A stretch of DNA of 5,996 nt from Candidatus Sigynarchaeota archaeon (lineage in GTDB: Archaea; Asgardarchaeota; Jordarchaeia; Jordarchaeales; Jordarchaeaceae): positions 1 to 5,996 of the forward strand of contig JAUQYY010000101.1 in the NCBI GenBank assembly GCA_030587505.1. The letters run 5' to 3'. Positions 5,157-5,996 of this stretch are shown piece after piece. Each line of letters opens with the position of its first letter. The first letter of the stretch is position 1. The notes under the pieces were generated by a model. It was not told the origin of the DNA. It saw only the letters and a program-made list of their open reading frames with translations, and did not search any database. The position numbers were made by a program, and so were the translations under genes.

Positions 5157-5864
5157 TCACTGCTCTTTTAGCTTTCTGAGCATTCTCTGAGCGTTCTCGA
5201 GCATGGCGTGGTCATTGTTGAAGAACACAAATATTCTTTTTGGGTTGACTCCTGAGACTCTCCGTTTAACCTCTTCTAATTCCTCGTCGGTGTACCAGTG
5301 TGAGTACCAGTCTGTTCTCCCGTGCATCCGCAGGTAAACCACTCCTCCAACGTGGAAGATTTCTCTGGGCAGGTCCGGGGCGTCCACGCTCACCAGGGTG
5401 ACGCCGAGATTCTCAGCCCAGGCAACCCACTTGGTGTGGAACCACTCTCTGTGTCTGGGTTCCAGGGCGAATCTCTCTCCGAGATCAGCCTCTGAAACGA
5501 ATTTTTCCAGGTTCTCGACGGTTTTTTCCCTGGGAACCGCTGATGGCGGGAGCTGGAAAAGGTAGAAGTCGATGCTTTCATCCAGTGGCTGGAACAGGTT
5601 CCGGAACTTAAGCCAGGTGCCGACCGCCCTCTCACTGAATCGGAAGACGTGGGTTATGTACCTGTTGACTTTTACAGCCCACCTGAACCCTTCTGGCGTT
5701 TTTCGAACCCAGCTCGAAACCATGTTCCGGAAGGGGAAACGATAGTAGCTCGCGTTTAGTTCCACGCTGTTTAGACCGGAGTTAGTTAGATACCAGTCGA
5801 ATGAGCCTCCCTTGTTCCACGTGTACATCCATCCACTCGTCCCCACATAGACTTCGGCGTTCAT
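5157..5864 (-). CDS. DUF72 (YecE-like) family protein
   Basis: A 235-residue cytoplasmic protein of the widespread DUF72 family, which adopts a TIM-barrel fold and has no established reaction. Its hallmark segments appear in order: VGTSGW (7-12), VELNASYYRFP (34-44), FRWAVKVNRYITH (60-72), LFQLPPS (102-108), ALEPRHREW (133-141), YLRMHGR (177-183), WYSHWYTDEEL (186-196) and FFNNDHA (214-220). The conserved acidic, His and Arg residues in these blocks probably line a pocket. It is full length, at the short end of the family, with no sign of decay. The ATG start puts VGTSGW at the usual position close to the N-terminus; only a weak GTGA precedes it. It sits upstream of the radical SAM gene on the same strand, but the 199-base gap makes joint transcription uncertain. 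The neighbours do not reveal a role. Confidence 0.92.
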   Translation of the reverse strand: MNAEVYVGTSGWMYTWNKGGSFDWYLTNSGLNSVELNASYYRFPFRNMVSSWVRKTPEGFRWAVKVNRYITHVFRFSERAVGTWLKFRNLFQPLDESIDFYLFQLPPSAVPREKTVENLEKFVSEADLGERFALEPRHREWFHTKWVAWAENLGVTLVSVDAPDLPREIFHVGGVVYLRMHGRTDWYSHWYTDEELEEVKRRVSGVNPKRIFVFFNNDHAMLENAQRMLRKLKEQ

Positions 5865-5892
5865 GTTTCTTCACAAATAAAAATTAAAGATT

Positions 5893-5911
5893 AAATGTTT
5901 AATAAACATTT
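5893..5911. promoter_or_regulatory. 19-bp palindrome upstream of the DUF72 gene
   Basis: AAATGTTTA, a single A, then TAAACATTT form a perfect inverted repeat with 9-base arms, 29 bases before the DUF72 start codon. On the minus strand its centre reads TTTATTAA, which could itself be the TATA box, so a dimeric repressor binding here would block transcription. A chance palindrome is possible in such AT-rich DNA. Confidence 0.45.
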
Positions 5912-5955
5912 TTCGTTCTAATGAATTTAAGAAACAATTATTAATTATTAAAAAA

Positions 5956-5966
5956 CATATAAATGT
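5956..5966 (-). promoter_or_regulatory. Distal TATA box of the DUF72 gene
   Basis: On the minus strand ACATTTATATG is close to consensus and shares ACATTTATAT with the promoter at 3445-3453. It predicts a start near 5932 and a leader of about 67 bases containing the palindrome at 5893-5911. The rest of 5865-5996 is very AT-rich and shows no gene. Confidence 0.4.
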
Positions 5967-5996
5967 AAACAGAATTCAATAATTATAAAATCAAAA

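Noticed and set aside
5046..5171. A 41-codon plus-strand frame, Phe-rich with one Cys, between the radical SAM and DUF72 genes, considered as a precursor peptide.
   Set aside because: It has no ribosome binding site or TATA box, runs antisense into the DUF72 3' end, and lacks leader or core features.
5935..5952. AATTATTA direct repeats near the right edge, considered as a CRISPR leader or origin element.
   Set aside because: Only two short AT-rich units occur, with no spacer structure; this is expected in low-complexity DNA.

Overview
The window looks archaeal. Start codons are preceded by GAGGTGA- or GGAGG-type ribosome binding sites, most intergenic regions carry a TTTATAT-like box at archaeal TATA spacing, T-runs without stems follow genes, arginine is largely AGA/AGG, and the GNAT protein is rich in Glu, Lys and Arg as in thermophiles. 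The gene types (DUF72 protein, archaeal-style radical SAM/SPASM enzyme, lone FGGY kinase) fit a euryarchaeote or a TACK-type archaeon such as Bathyarchaeia. The sequence alone does not settle the lineage.

Layout, left to right. 1-185 holds no supportable gene. From about 186 a promoter leads into two tandem small membrane proteins (281-574 and 610-924). These are paralogues whose C-terminal ~36 residues are nearly identical and Trp-rich. A T-run terminator and a 200-base T-rich tract follow. A GNAT-fold protein lies on the plus strand (1231-1716), convergent with a complete FGGY carbohydrate kinase on the minus strand (1782-3221). After a 318-base promoter region comes an orphan 81-residue protein (plus, 3540-3785) with a good TATA box and an overlapping 18-codon leader reading frame. 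It converges on a radical SAM enzyme with a textbook SPASM domain (minus, 3875-4957). A DUF72 protein (minus, 5157-5864) follows, with an AT-rich upstream region that contains a perfect 19-bp palindrome.

The genes do not form one obvious pathway; most appear to be single-gene transcription units. The least explained parts are the duplicated small membrane proteins and the SPASM enzyme, whose substrate peptide is not evident. The small membrane genes and the 81-residue gene have similar promoter sequences, which hints at shared control. No RNA gene, CRISPR array, insertion sequence or attachment site was found.
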